Source of the DNA: Pseudomonadota bacterium
Lineage (GTDB): Bacteria; Pseudomonadota; Gammaproteobacteria; Burkholderiales; Burkholderiaceae_C
DNA length: 5,754 bases
Assembly: GCA_030918015.1 (NCBI GenBank)
Contig: JAUPTP010000179.1
Location: 1 to 5,754, forward strand
Reading direction: 5' to 3'
Shown piece by piece: positions 5,239-5,754 of the stretch (positions are counted from its first letter, which is position 1; each line of letters starts with the position of its first letter). The notes beneath the pieces were generated by a model, which saw only the letters and a program-made list of their open reading frames with translations, did not search any database and was not told where the DNA came from. A program made the position numbers and the translations under genes.

Positions 5239-5754
5239 TCACGCGGCCTGGGCCAGTGGCAGCGGTGTACGCGGCTCCACGGCAGGGTCCAGGGCTTCGA
5301 TGGCACGCACCTCGCGTGCGGCCAGCAGCTGGGTGGGATCGATCAGCAGCACCAGACGGCGGTCGCCGTCGAGCCGGGCGACACGACCGATCAGACGGAT
5401 CTGCTCATCGGAGAGCTGGGGCGCCGGCGCGATGTTCTGCCTGGGGATGCGCAGCACCTCGGCGACCGAGTCGACGATGAAGCCGGTGCGCAGGCCGCCG
5501 AGCGTGAAGACCATGATGCGCTGACGATCGTTGCGCTCGATCGCTGCCATGCCGAGACGGCGGCGCTGGTCGATGACCGGCAGCACCGTGCCCCGCAGGT
5601 TGATCACGCCCTCGACGAAGTCGGGGGTGCGGGGCACGCGTGTGAGCGTCTCGGGCAGGCGCACGATTTCCTGGACGCTCATGATCGGCACGCCGAATTC
5701 CTCGGCGCCGAGACGAAAGATGACGACTTGGGTGTCCTCGTCGTCGTGGTGGAG
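5239..5754 (-). CDS. cheW: CheW-domain coupling protein (5' end beyond window edge)
   Basis: CheW bridges chemoreceptor tips and the P5 domain of CheA in the signalling array. The open frame enters from the right edge, giving 171 visible residues before the stop. The CheW fold starts at about visible residue 9 with QVVIFRLGAEEFGVPI. It continues through VQEIVRLPE, VINLRGTVLPVID (50-62) and TGFIVDSVAEVLRIP (90-104), and finishes with LVLLIDPTQLL. The start codon is not in the window: an in-frame GTG (5691) and ATG (5682) lie inside the first conserved strands and would destroy the domain, so they are not true starts. The first visible residues are acidic (HHDDED), which could be the N-terminus of a single-domain CheW or a linker after another domain. 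It heads the visible operon, 24 bases before cheB. Confidence 0.93.
   Translation of the reverse strand, partial: LHHDDEDTQVVIFRLGAEEFGVPIMSVQEIVRLPETLTRVPRTPDFVEGVINLRGTVLPVIDQRRRLGMAAIERNDRQRIMVFTLGGLRTGFIVDSVAEVLRIPRQNIAPAPQLSDEQIRLIGRVARLDGDRRLVLLIDPTQLLAAREVRAIEALDPAVEPRTPLPLAQAA

Noticed and set aside
4868..5524. Plus-strand open frame of 218 codons opposite cheB and cheW
   Set aside because: Serine/arginine-rich shadow translation crossing the cheB-cheW junction; both minus-strand proteins are unambiguous.

Overview
The window is the inner part of a chemosensory (che) operon, read entirely from the minus strand. In the order of transcription (right to left) the genes are cheW (5' end off the right edge), cheB, a HEAT-repeat gene with no standard che name, cheR, cheY and cheA (3' end off the left edge). 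Gaps are 24, 53 and 26 bases, followed by two 4-base ATGA start/stop overlaps at cheR/cheY and cheY/cheA. There is no room for an internal promoter that I can recognise. No tRNA, rRNA, insertion sequence, CRISPR array or attachment site was seen, and no gene-free stretch exceeds 53 bases.

The DNA is strongly GC-rich by eye, with third codon positions mostly G or C. Together with the style of the Che proteins, this suggests a proteobacterium, most likely a betaproteobacterium of the Burkholderiales/Rhodocyclales type. That placement is inference; no taxonomic marker is present.

The genes form an almost complete signalling core. CheW docks CheA to chemoreceptors. CheA autophosphorylates on His46 and passes the phosphate to CheY (Asp56) and to the receiver domain of CheB (Asp53). 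CheR methylates the receptors and CheB demethylates them, giving adaptation. No receptor (MCP), CheD, CheZ or CheC/CheX is inside the window; they may lie beyond either edge. The HEAT-repeat protein sits between the two adaptation enzymes, where the classical pathway has no such component. It is the best candidate for an under-described part of the system.

Other points that stand out: a sharp change in third-position codon composition inside cheA, exactly at the boundary between its N-terminal region and its P3-P4-P5 kinase core; a perfect 8-bp hairpin whose 3-base loop is the stop codon of the HEAT gene, just ahead of a poorly marked cheR start; a CheR that appears to lack the three-residue loop used for receptor pentapeptide tethering; and a cysteine-bearing central CheA domain unlike the E. 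coli P2 sequence.
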